A stretch of DNA of 64,000 bases from CAYLJJ01 sp964384025 (GTDB lineage: Bacteria > Myxococcota_A > Bradymonadia > UBA7976 > UBA1532): assembly GCA_964384025.1 (NCBI GenBank), contig CAYLJJ010000014.1, positions 1-64,000 on the forward strand, written 5' to 3'. Each line of letters opens with the position of its first letter. Position 1 is the stretch's first letter. The notes under the pieces are model-generated. The model saw only the letters and a program-made list of their open reading frames with translations, was not told the origin of the DNA and ran no database searches. Positions 9,437-16,831 of this stretch are shown in pieces. The translations under genes were made by a program, and so were the position numbers.

Positions 9437-10018
9437 ATGAGCATTAATCCAAAGAGCCTTTATGGAAGATATGGAACCGGAATAGAGATCCACAGCACCG
9501 TATCGATTATAGAGCCAGGGAAGATCTTCTTTGGAGACCATGTAAAAATCGAGAGGTATTCGTCGCTTAAAGCAGATCATAAAATAGATTATGTTCAGCT
9601 TGATAAGGAGGGGATCTTCATTGGGGAGAACTCTAGGATCGGGAGCTTCACGATCCTAGAGTCTGTTGGAGGTTACATCCAAATCGGAAAAAACTGTTCG
9701 ATAAAAGATTACTGCCTCATCTATGGAACAGGTGGAGTCACCATCGGAGATGATGTAATGATCGCAGCACACAGCATGATCATCGCGGAGAACCACAAGT
9801 TCAACGATCTAAATACCTTGATCAACCAGCAGGGGATTGATTATCGAGGGATTGAGATTGGAGATGATGTTTGGATTGGAGCAGGCTGTCAGATCCTTGA
9901 TGGAGTTAAGATCGGCAGTCATTCCGTGATCGGTGCAGGAACAAGCATCAGAGAGAATCTACCTGAATACTCTTTAGCATATGGAAATCCGGCAAAAATA
10001 GCCCCAAGAAATAGTTGA
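9437..10018 (+). CDS. Hexapeptide-repeat acyltransferase (left-handed beta-helix)
   Basis: 193 aa. Repeated [IV]G-x4 hexapeptides (IFIGENSRIGSFTIL, VTIGDDVMIAAHSMII, IEIGDDVWIGAGCQIL, VKIGSHSVIGAGTSI) and a C-terminal AYGNPAKI loop place it in the LbH acetyltransferase group (WbbJ/Maa/NodL-like). AENHKF provides the His normally used for acetyl transfer. The likely substrate is a sugar hydroxyl or amine in a surface glycan. The DNA is noticeably more AT-rich than the adjacent ABC-F gene, and there are no glycan-synthesis neighbours. This suggests a separate acquisition. The ATG has only a weak ribosome site. Confidence 0.85.
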   Translation: MSINPKSLYGRYGTGIEIHSTVSIIEPGKIFFGDHVKIERYSSLKADHKIDYVQLDKEGIFIGENSRIGSFTILESVGGYIQIGKNCSIKDYCLIYGTGGVTIGDDVMIAAHSMIIAENHKFNDLNTLINQQGIDYRGIEIGDDVWIGAGCQILDGVKIGSHSVIGAGTSIRENLPEYSLAYGNPAKIAPRNS

Positions 10019-10099
10019 TAACCTTAATTGACTCTAAACCAAGTTTCTTATAGTATAAAACTCAGATGTTCTTACTAACTTACTTGAAGTCTTACTATG

Positions 10100-10490
10100 A
10101 GCCAATCGATGGGTGATTGGACAGGATCCGATCTAGAATAAGGTTCACTTAAGGAGTGCTTAATAGGCAACGAGCGCCGGTTGGTTGAAGGGAGAGAGAG
10201 ACTCGAAGCCGACCATGTTACACCGCCAGGAAATATGTAGCAGTCTCTATGAAACACTCGGTGCTTCTCTGTCCAAACCTCTCCAAAAACAGGAGCTTCA
10301 TTGTAGTCACCATGCCAACAATCTTCAACCGATCCATAGATGTTTACTCCCATGTCCATTGCTCCAGTATGAGAAACTCCCCCAGGTTTGCTCCCAACAT
10401 CCCAAGATCGTTCTTTGTCACAGACAATTTCTGATTCTTGCACTGTTGCTCATTCACAGCTTGGCTCTGCTCCGACCCAAGGATTAGGGA
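10100..10490 (-). pseudogene. Decayed C-terminal fragment of an FGE-sulfatase (SUMF1-like) gene
   Basis: On the minus strand this stretch still translates to recognisable FGE-sulfatase pieces. In order they are NPWVGAEPSCE, an in-frame TGA, ATVQESEIVCDKERSWDVGSKPGG, then HTGAMDMGVNIYGSVEDCWHGDYNEAP and YIFPGGVTWSASSLSLPSTNRRS. These correspond to the family blocks YPWG.AEP.C, VGSKP.GV.P.GAMDM.GN..EW..DCW.GDY and RV.RGGSW. Internal frameshifts and the stop destroy it, and no start or N-terminal half remains. Living relatives sit at 31361 and 53849. This remnant occupies most of the 539-base gap between the acyltransferase and the Cys-rich protein. The rest of that gap is AT-rich and holds nothing I recognise. 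Confidence 0.7.
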
Positions 10491-10557
10491 CGAAGTACAA
10501 CGCATATTGAGCCTTTTTTATATGTTACTCTCATCAAAACGGCACTTAAGGAGAGGT

Positions 10558-12123
10558 ATGAGATTAGGAATCTTTGCGTGCTTCTGTCTAGGGAGCGCTT
10601 GGGCTCAAAGATCAGGGCCAGATCGGATCCTTCTACAGAGTGAAAGAGATTGCGACCCATCTCTCGGGTCAGTTCAACTTCACCTTGACCCTTACGGTTC
10701 TTTTGGCCATTCTGTAAATGGAATTGAATCATCAGGCTTCGATCCAAACTATGACCAGCCTGACGAAGGGTTACAGGATACGATATACAGTTCTAGCGCT
10801 TTTCTTTGCGTTTACAGTAATGAGAATGCGGATGGCATGTGGATGAAGAGCTACGATTGGGATGGAGAGCCTGCAACGGTCCAATCTGAGTCTCCAGACC
10901 TATTCGATAGTGACTTCTCTGGGCTTGGTTTGCAAATCAGCGCTAGATTCGACCTACAATGCAATATTTTGGAGAGCTGCTACAGAGTCAGAAATATCAG
11001 CAGCGATTTCATCAGCGCTTCGGTGACACCAGTCATCAGTCCAGAGATATATATGGACCGCTTTGGAAATTCAGATCTCAATGGAGCTACAGGTGTAGGC
11101 TATCCTCGCTCTCTATATCTGTTTAGTGATCTTAACCAGTTAGATCTTCCACAAATTTTCATAAATCTCTACGGTTTGGATCCTGAAGACCTCTTCCTCA
11201 ACTCCTGGGAAATTGGAACTGAGATAACCAGGATAAACTTTGGAGAGCTGATCGATGAGCATGCTCCAGACTCAAGCTCATGTCATCCCCTAAGCAACAA
11301 CTTGAATGATTTCCGTGGGAACGCAGATCGAGATGGTGATCTGAGAAGCGATGAGGGCAGAGATTTCAGCATGGCGCTTCGCTTTGATACAGGGCCGATA
11401 GCGCCCGATGAGATGATGGAGATCTGCTATGCTGTTCGTTGGGGTGTGGGCTTGCCCTGCTCTGACCAAGATGCTGATGAGCTGTGTTTCCCCGAAGACA
11501 ACTGCCCCCAGGTTTTTAACCCCAATCAAGAGGATGAGGATGAAGATGGTCTAGGTGATCTCTGCGATCCCTACCTCTGTGTCCCCACTCTGAATGAGCT
11601 GGGGGAGGTCGTGGAACTCTGTGATGGCTTGGATAACGACTGTAATGAGGAGGTGGATGAGGAGGCACCCTGTCCAGAGGGACAGAGTTGTCATGAGGGG
11701 CGCTGCCAACCCGAGTGTGGAGGGCAGGTCTGCGCTGAACAGGAGATCTGCGTCGATGAGCGCTGTGGCCCCGATCATTGTACACACCGTGGCTGTCCAG
11801 AAGGGGAGCGTTGCCATCCAGAGGGTTGTCTCCCCATCCCAGAGGATGCTGGGAGCCCCATAGATGCTGCCTCTCCAACAGACATCATGCTGCTCCCAAG
11901 GGACTCTAGCCCCCCTGAGGAGAGCCCTGAGCCTATAGATCTGGGCCTCTCAGGGGCCCAGGAAAGCGGCACAGAGAGAGCAGACTTTGGAGGGGATATG
12001 GCTGGGAACGGGGAGCCTGAACTCTGGGTCGGCTCCTCGGGCTGCCAGCTCGGAGCAGGCTCAAAGGCGGCCCTCTGGTTGCTGCTCTTGCCTCTGCTGT
12101 TCTGTCACCGGCCTCGATCTTGA
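10558..12123 (+). CDS. Secreted Cys-rich protein with TSP3/MopE-like motifs and C-terminal sorting tail
   Basis: 521 aa from ATG 10558, which has AAGGAGAGGT just upstream; the frame is open from 10438 but that part overlies the FGE remnant. A signal peptide ends near SAWAQ. The N-terminal two thirds is an unrecognised beta-rich domain. Then follow DNCPQVFNPNQEDEDEDGLGDLC (a thrombospondin type 3 Ca-binding repeat), CDGLDNDCNEEVDE (the MopE-like putative metal-binding motif common in Myxococcota) and three EGF-like Cys clusters. The last 30 residues have a Cys, a hydrophobic run (ALWLLLLPLLF) and HRPRS, resembling MYXO-CTERM sorting tails. Probably a cell-surface protein of unknown role. Confidence 0.82.
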   Translation: MRLGIFACFCLGSAWAQRSGPDRILLQSERDCDPSLGSVQLHLDPYGSFGHSVNGIESSGFDPNYDQPDEGLQDTIYSSSAFLCVYSNENADGMWMKSYDWDGEPATVQSESPDLFDSDFSGLGLQISARFDLQCNILESCYRVRNISSDFISASVTPVISPEIYMDRFGNSDLNGATGVGYPRSLYLFSDLNQLDLPQIFINLYGLDPEDLFLNSWEIGTEITRINFGELIDEHAPDSSSCHPLSNNLNDFRGNADRDGDLRSDEGRDFSMALRFDTGPIAPDEMMEICYAVRWGVGLPCSDQDADELCFPEDNCPQVFNPNQEDEDEDGLGDLCDPYLCVPTLNELGEVVELCDGLDNDCNEEVDEEAPCPEGQSCHEGRCQPECGGQVCAEQEICVDERCGPDHCTHRGCPEGERCHPEGCLPIPEDAGSPIDAASPTDIMLLPRDSSPPEESPEPIDLGLSGAQESGTERADFGGDMAGNGEPELWVGSSGCQLGAGSKAALWLLLLPLLFCHRPRS

Positions 12124-12178
12124 GCTGGGGCGCTCTCATCTATCGATCTCTTGAGCCCACCCAGATCTAGGAGCCTCT

Positions 12179-14179
12179 GTGCCCGCCTTTCAGCGCGCCC
12201 TCGCCCCCATCGCGGTTCTCCTCAGCGCCGCCCTACTGTTCTGGATCCAGCCCCTCCACGCTGCCCGCTTGCTGCCCTGGTTTGGAGGCAGCCCTGGAAC
12301 CTGGACCTTGAGCTTACTGCTCTTTCAAAGCTTGTTGGTGTTGGCCTATGCCTACGCTCACTTGATGAGGGGGCGCAGGCTCTGGCCGCACTTCCTGCTC
12401 TGGGGCCTGGGATCTGTGCTCCTCTCTCTTCAACCAGAACCCCCCGATCCAGCTCAGCTGGCTCAGGCGCCGCTCCGCTTCTTTCTCCTGCTCTCATTGA
12501 AGAGCGTCACCTTCCCCTTTCTGCTCCTGGCGACGACCGCTCCCCTGGTGCAGGCCCGGTTCGCTCAACTGCGAGGACGGCGGGTCTATCGCCTCTACGC
12601 TTGGTCCAATCTGGGAGCGACCCTGGCGCTTTTGAGCTATCCCCTGTTTCTTGATCCCAACTTGGGGCTTTCCGCTCAAACACAGCTCTGGGAAGGGCTC
12701 TTCTGGCTCTTGGCCCTGCTGTTGTTCTTGCTCCTTTGGCCCCATCGAGGGGCCTCCCCTGCTCAAGCACAGTGCCCCACACTGGCCCTTAAGAGCCGCC
12801 TCCTTTGGATGCTCCTGGCAGGCTGCGGTACCGGACTCTTAGCGGCTCTCACCGAGTCGATGACCCAGGATCTGAGCCTGGGGCCGCTGCTCTGGACCCT
12901 GCCCCTGCTGCTCTATCTCCTGAGCTTTGTCCTCGCCTTTGGGCGCCCTGCTTGGAGCAGCCCCCGGATCTTTGGCCCGCTCGGTCCTCTGGCTCTGCTG
13001 GCCTTGCTCTGGGCGCAGCATCAAGGCTGGCGCTTGAGCTGGCCTCTTCAACTGGGCCTAAACCTCAGCGCTCTCTTTATCCTCTGTAGCCTGTTGCATG
13101 GCAGCCTAGCTCGTCGCGCTCCCCCCCCTGAACAGCTCAGCCGCTTCTATCTAGATGTAGCCCTGGGGGGTGCCTTGGGAACCCTCTGTGTGGCCCTCCT
13201 CGGCCCCGCGCTTCTCCCCCTGCCGATGGAGCTGCACTTCTTTATGCTCCTGAGCGCTCTGCTGCTCTCAGGGCTCCTGCTTCAGTGGTTAAAACGACGC
13301 CCCTTTGGACCTCCTCTGGGTGGAGTGGCTCTGCTCCTCTTTCTCTCTCTCTTGGGGCTGGTTTGGGGTCTGGGCACGGAGCTTAAGAGACGCGCCTCCA
13401 AGGGGCGCCTCTACCGCAGCTTCTATGGAAGCTTGCAGCTGAGAGACTATCCTCCCAGTCGAAGAGGTCCTGCGGTGCGCAATCTGAGAGATGGTCGCAT
13501 CAGCCATGGATTTGAGTATGTTGATCCCGAGCTGCGTGGGCGAACAACCAGCTATTTTACTCCAGGGACAGGGGTGGGGCGCCTGCTCTCCGCCCCCAGC
13601 CCCCCTCGCCGTGTCGCTGTCCTGGGTCTAGGGATCGGCACCCTCGCGGCCTATGCTCGGCCAGGAGATGAGTTCAGCTTCTTTGAACTCAACCCACAAG
13701 TCATCCAGATCGCTCAGGAGCATTTTCATTTCCTGAAAGAGTGCGACGGGGCGCTGCGCCTGTTGGAGGGTGATGCTCGCCTGAGCCTTCAGGTGGAAGA
13801 GGATTCTTTCAGCCATCTGATCTTAGATGCCTTCAGCGGTGACGCCCTACCCAGGCATCTCTTAACCCGAGAGGCGATGCAGCTCTATCTCTCCAAGCTC
13901 GATCCTAAAGGGGTCTTGGCGGTCAATGTCTCCAACCGCCATCTGGATCTCAGTCGGGTCCTTCGAGGTCACGCTGATCAGCTTCAACTGGAGTGGCGCT
14001 GGGTTCGTCACCAGGAGAAGAGCCGCTTAGGGATCTACCGCAGCGACTGGATGCTCCTCTCTCGGGATCTGATGAGTTTGGCGCCTATTTTAGAAGCTGC
14101 CTCTTCACTCCCCAGCCTCGCTCATCCACCCGTCGATTGGAGTGATGAGCAGGCAGCCATCCTTCCTCTCTTGTGGTAG
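12179..14179 (+). CDS. Fused multi-pass membrane / spermidine-synthase-like protein
   Basis: 666 aa. Residues 1 to about 400 form roughly 12 hydrophobic helices. The rest is a Rossmann-type spermidine-synthase-like domain: VLGLGIGT nucleotide loop near 481-488, acidic residue in FFELNPQ, GDAR, and LILDAFSGDALP near 547-556. This architecture is known as the fused MFS/spermidine synthase family. The gate residues for polyamine transfer cannot be assigned by eye, so substrate and true aminopropyltransferase activity are open; a methyltransferase-like role is the alternative. The GTG start at 12179 follows AGGAG at good spacing. Confidence 0.82.
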   Translation: MPAFQRALAPIAVLLSAALLFWIQPLHAARLLPWFGGSPGTWTLSLLLFQSLLVLAYAYAHLMRGRRLWPHFLLWGLGSVLLSLQPEPPDPAQLAQAPLRFFLLLSLKSVTFPFLLLATTAPLVQARFAQLRGRRVYRLYAWSNLGATLALLSYPLFLDPNLGLSAQTQLWEGLFWLLALLLFLLLWPHRGASPAQAQCPTLALKSRLLWMLLAGCGTGLLAALTESMTQDLSLGPLLWTLPLLLYLLSFVLAFGRPAWSSPRIFGPLGPLALLALLWAQHQGWRLSWPLQLGLNLSALFILCSLLHGSLARRAPPPEQLSRFYLDVALGGALGTLCVALLGPALLPLPMELHFFMLLSALLLSGLLLQWLKRRPFGPPLGGVALLLFLSLLGLVWGLGTELKRRASKGRLYRSFYGSLQLRDYPPSRRGPAVRNLRDGRISHGFEYVDPELRGRTTSYFTPGTGVGRLLSAPSPPRRVAVLGLGIGTLAAYARPGDEFSFFELNPQVIQIAQEHFHFLKECDGALRLLEGDARLSLQVEEDSFSHLILDAFSGDALPRHLLTREAMQLYLSKLDPKGVLAVNVSNRHLDLSRVLRGHADQLQLEWRWVRHQEKSRLGIYRSDWMLLSRDLMSLAPILEAASSLPSLAHPPVDWSDEQAAILPLLW

Positions 14180-14210
14180 TCCATGAGAAGAGCCTTGATA
14201 GATCTCTCCC

Positions 14211-15257
14211 TTACTGTGTGAGCAGTCGCAAGAGAACTTCAACTTGTCGAGTTGTCGCTCCCTGGAGGCGCTTAAGCGCTGCTCTTGGATCAGGGTAGGG
14301 CTCTTGAAGGCAGGTATGGGCGCGCTCAAGGGCTTGGGACCAGCTCTTAACACCCCAGGCTCCATGCCCCGCGAGAGCTTCAACCTCCAGGGAGATATTC
14401 TCAGTCTCAGGGCCATGGATCACAGAACGCCCCTGCGCCGCCGCCTCGATCAGGTTCTGTCCCCCTCGTCGTCCAAAGCTCCCCCCCATGATCACTACAC
14501 GCCCTAGAGCATAAGCAGCGGCCAGCTCTCCCAGAGTGTCGAGGATGATCCAGGGAGTTGGGGGGCCGGGCTGGCTTCGCAGCCGCGCAGGGATCCCCAG
14601 ACGGGCCGCGTGATGCAAAAGAGCGGCGCTGCGTCGTGGGTAGCGAGGGGCGATCAGGGTACTTAGGCCGCTGGAGGCGAGGGCAGAGAGGCAGGCATTC
14701 TCCTCATCGGGGTGCAGGCTGCCGACGATCAGATCTCGTGGAGGGATGGCAGCCCTGAGCGTGGGGCTGGGCTGCGGAGGATTGAGCGGGATACCATCAT
14801 ATTTGCCGTTCCCTGTGATCCAGATCCGTGAAGGTGACACTCCCAAGCGACGCGCGGCCTCAGCGTCTGCTTCACGTTGAGCGCAGAAGGCGGAGAGGCG
14901 TGAGGCGGCTCGGTGGAGGAGAGGGCGGATCCTCAAAGAGCGCTGGGTTATATGACCATCGACGATGGCCACCGGGATCTGCGCGCGGTGACAAGCCCTC
15001 ACCCAAGCGGGCCAAAGCTCCATATACTCCAGGACCAAGAGTTGAGGGCGGATCTTCTTAAGCGCTCGGCTGGGTAGAGGAGGAATATCCAGGGGAGGCC
15101 GCCCATAGCTGCGCCCAGGTAGAGCGCGCTCGATCTGTTCGCGACCACTTTGAGTCTGGGCGCTGATATGGGCCTGAAAGTTGAGGCTCTCCATCCTTAA
15201 AATGAGGGGGGTGAGCGCGCGGATATCCCCCAGAGAGGCCCCATGGAACCAGATCTT
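14211..15257 (-). CDS. waaA: 3-deoxy-D-manno-octulosonic acid (Kdo) transferase
   Basis: GT30-family enzyme that transfers Kdo from CMP-Kdo to lipid A precursor at the inner-membrane surface. Family blocks are present: HGASLGD near the start, ELWP, TGNGKYD (usual TGNLKFD), GSLHPDEE, APRYPRR, DTLGEL and GGSFGRRGGQN. At 349 residues or slightly fewer it is about 70 shorter than E. coli WaaA and lacks the N-terminal membrane anchor. The ASxGE motif, whose Glu is the catalytic base in studied enzymes, reads ASLGD here. The TTG start (15258-15260) overlaps the kinase stop as TTGA, implying translational coupling, and its three bases are shared with the upstream gene. It is the third gene of a coupled trio, an unusual setting for waaA. 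Confidence 0.85.
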   Translation of the reverse strand, partial: KIWFHGASLGDIRALTPLILRMESLNFQAHISAQTQSGREQIERALPGRSYGRPPLDIPPLPSRALKKIRPQLLVLEYMELWPAWVRACHRAQIPVAIVDGHITQRSLRIRPLLHRAASRLSAFCAQREADAEAARRLGVSPSRIWITGNGKYDGIPLNPPQPSPTLRAAIPPRDLIVGSLHPDEENACLSALASSGLSTLIAPRYPRRSAALLHHAARLGIPARLRSQPGPPTPWIILDTLGELAAAYALGRVVIMGGSFGRRGGQNLIEAAAQGRSVIHGPETENISLEVEALAGHGAWGVKSWSQALERAHTCLQEPYPDPRAALKRLQGATTRQVEVLLRLLTQ

Positions 15258-16831
15258 CAACGCTTGACAGAGACCTTCAAAGTGTAAGGATCGGTGGAGT
15301 TCTCCCGAGGAAACTCTCCCTGAACCCAGACCTCACGCACCACGAATAGGAGCTGGCTCAGATCACTGCGTAGACTCCCCTGCTCCCCTTCACCGGTCCC
15401 TGTAGTGTTGAAGCTTCCCAGGCGTTGAGAGTGAGTATCAAAAACCTCTAAGATGAGATCCATCCCTGGAACAGGTCCCAGAGAGAACTCAACCAAGCTG
15501 GAGCGCTTGAGACGCAGCAGATAGATATCGCGATCACTGCGATCAGGCTTGGTTCGCCGCCCTAAGATCCCTCTGATGGCTTGATTGGGTAGGATCTCCA
15601 AGGCTTGGCTGGGATCATCATTGGGCTCTGCCTCAAAGCTGGGGGCTTGATAGCCTTGCTGATTCCAGCGCCAAGCCCCCGCTCCCGCTCCTACCAAGAG
15701 GAGCAAGAACAGCAGCAGGTTCAAGCGACTCTTGCGACGCAGCTTGCGTTCATAGCGCTCATACTCTTCGCGGGTGGCGATCTCCAGCTCTGGCTCCAGT
15801 GGAGAGACCGTCTCTGAGAGATCGCTTCTGGAGATATTAAAGCGGGAGAGAGAGCGCTCTCCTCCCGAGGAGGGGGGCTGCTCCAGCAGACGCATCACCT
15901 CTTCGTCTACCACCATAGCGGTGACTGGGCGCTTATTCGGCTCTCGAGCCATCAGCTTTTGGACCAAAGCCTCATAGCCTTTGGGGATCTGAAGCTCAGG
16001 AGCCACATCTTGGAAACTGGGTATCGAGTCGGAGAGGTGCCCCTCCAAGACCCTCAGAGGGCTATCTCCGCTGTAGGGATAGTGCCCCGTAAGCATACGA
16101 AAGAGGAGGATCCCCAGGGCATAGAGATCTACACGCGCGTCAGGGAGCTGACCTGCGATCTGCTCAGGCGCCATAAAGAAGGGGGTCCCTAAGAGCGCCC
16201 CGTTCTCGGTCCTAAAATTGGAGCCCCCATCACGATCGAGGATCTTAGCAAGACCAAAATCTAGGACCCTGATCAGCTCATCCCCGCTGGTGGTCTGGGT
16301 GATATAAACATTCTCAGGTTTGAGATCCCGGTGGATGATCCCCACCGCATGAGCCTCCCCCAAGCTGGAGCAGATCTGATGGGTGATAAACAGCGCTCGT
16401 TGAGGGTCCAAGGAGCCTTCTCGCTCAAGGAGATGAGCGAGGTCTTCACCTTGGAGGTACTCCATTACCAGATAGACAAGGCCCTTCCAGACCCCATAGT
16501 CAAAGACCGTGATGGTGTGTGCATCGGTGAGCTTAGAGACCGCCATCGCCTCATGGCGAAAGCGCCTCACCAGATCCCGTTCAGCTCTGAGATCTGTGCG
16601 TAGGACCTTGATGGCGACTCGCTTACCGATACCTACATGTTCCGCTAGGTAAACAACCCCCATCCCTCCCGCGCCCAGCTGGCGCAGGACGCGGAAGCGA
16701 CCATCGATCACTTGACCCAGGAGTGTATCTTCGCCAGAAGAGGAAATCTTGCGCCCACAGGTCCCACAGAAGGTATGCTCGCTGCTCAAGGGTGCTGTGC
16801 AGCCTTGGCAATTTTTGGAGTGCTCTTTCAC
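15257..16831 (-). CDS. Membrane Ser/Thr kinase with zinc ribbon and extracytoplasmic PPC-like domain
   Basis: 524 aa. Cys4 zinc ribbon C8/C11/C22/C25. Canonical Hanks kinase at about 45-310: GAGGMGVVY loop, Lys75, HRDLKPEN from 167, DFG 191-193, APE 221-223. A linker rich in Ser/Glu is followed by a membrane helix (371-389). The extracellular part, EAEPNDDPSQA to the end, resembles a bacterial pre-peptidase C-terminal (PPC) domain, a beta-sandwich found on secreted proteins. It could sense a periplasmic ligand. The GTG start overlaps the upstream stop as GTGA, and the stop overlaps the waaA start. All catalytic residues are intact, so an active kinase is expected. Confidence 0.92.
   Translation of the reverse strand: MKEHSKNCQGCTAPLSSEHTFCGTCGRKISSSGEDTLLGQVIDGRFRVLRQLGAGGMGVVYLAEHVGIGKRVAIKVLRTDLRAERDLVRRFRHEAMAVSKLTDAHTITVFDYGVWKGLVYLVMEYLQGEDLAHLLEREGSLDPQRALFITHQICSSLGEAHAVGIIHRDLKPENVYITQTTSGDELIRVLDFGLAKILDRDGGSNFRTENGALLGTPFFMAPEQIAGQLPDARVDLYALGILLFRMLTGHYPYSGDSPLRVLEGHLSDSIPSFQDVAPELQIPKGYEALVQKLMAREPNKRPVTAMVVDEEVMRLLEQPPSSGGERSLSRFNISRSDLSETVSPLEPELEIATREEYERYERKLRRKSRLNLLLFLLLLVGAGAGAWRWNQQGYQAPSFEAEPNDDPSQALEILPNQAIRGILGRRTKPDRSDRDIYLLRLKRSSLVEFSLGPVPGMDLILEVFDTHSQRLGSFNTTGTGEGEQGSLRSDLSQLLFVVREVWVQGEFPRENSTDPYTLKVSVKR

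Noticed and set aside
10185..10557. Plus-strand frames over the FGE remnant, including the long start at 10438 for the Cys-rich protein
   Set aside because: They are antisense to the decayed gene; the real start at 10558 has AAGGAGAGGT and a signal peptide.
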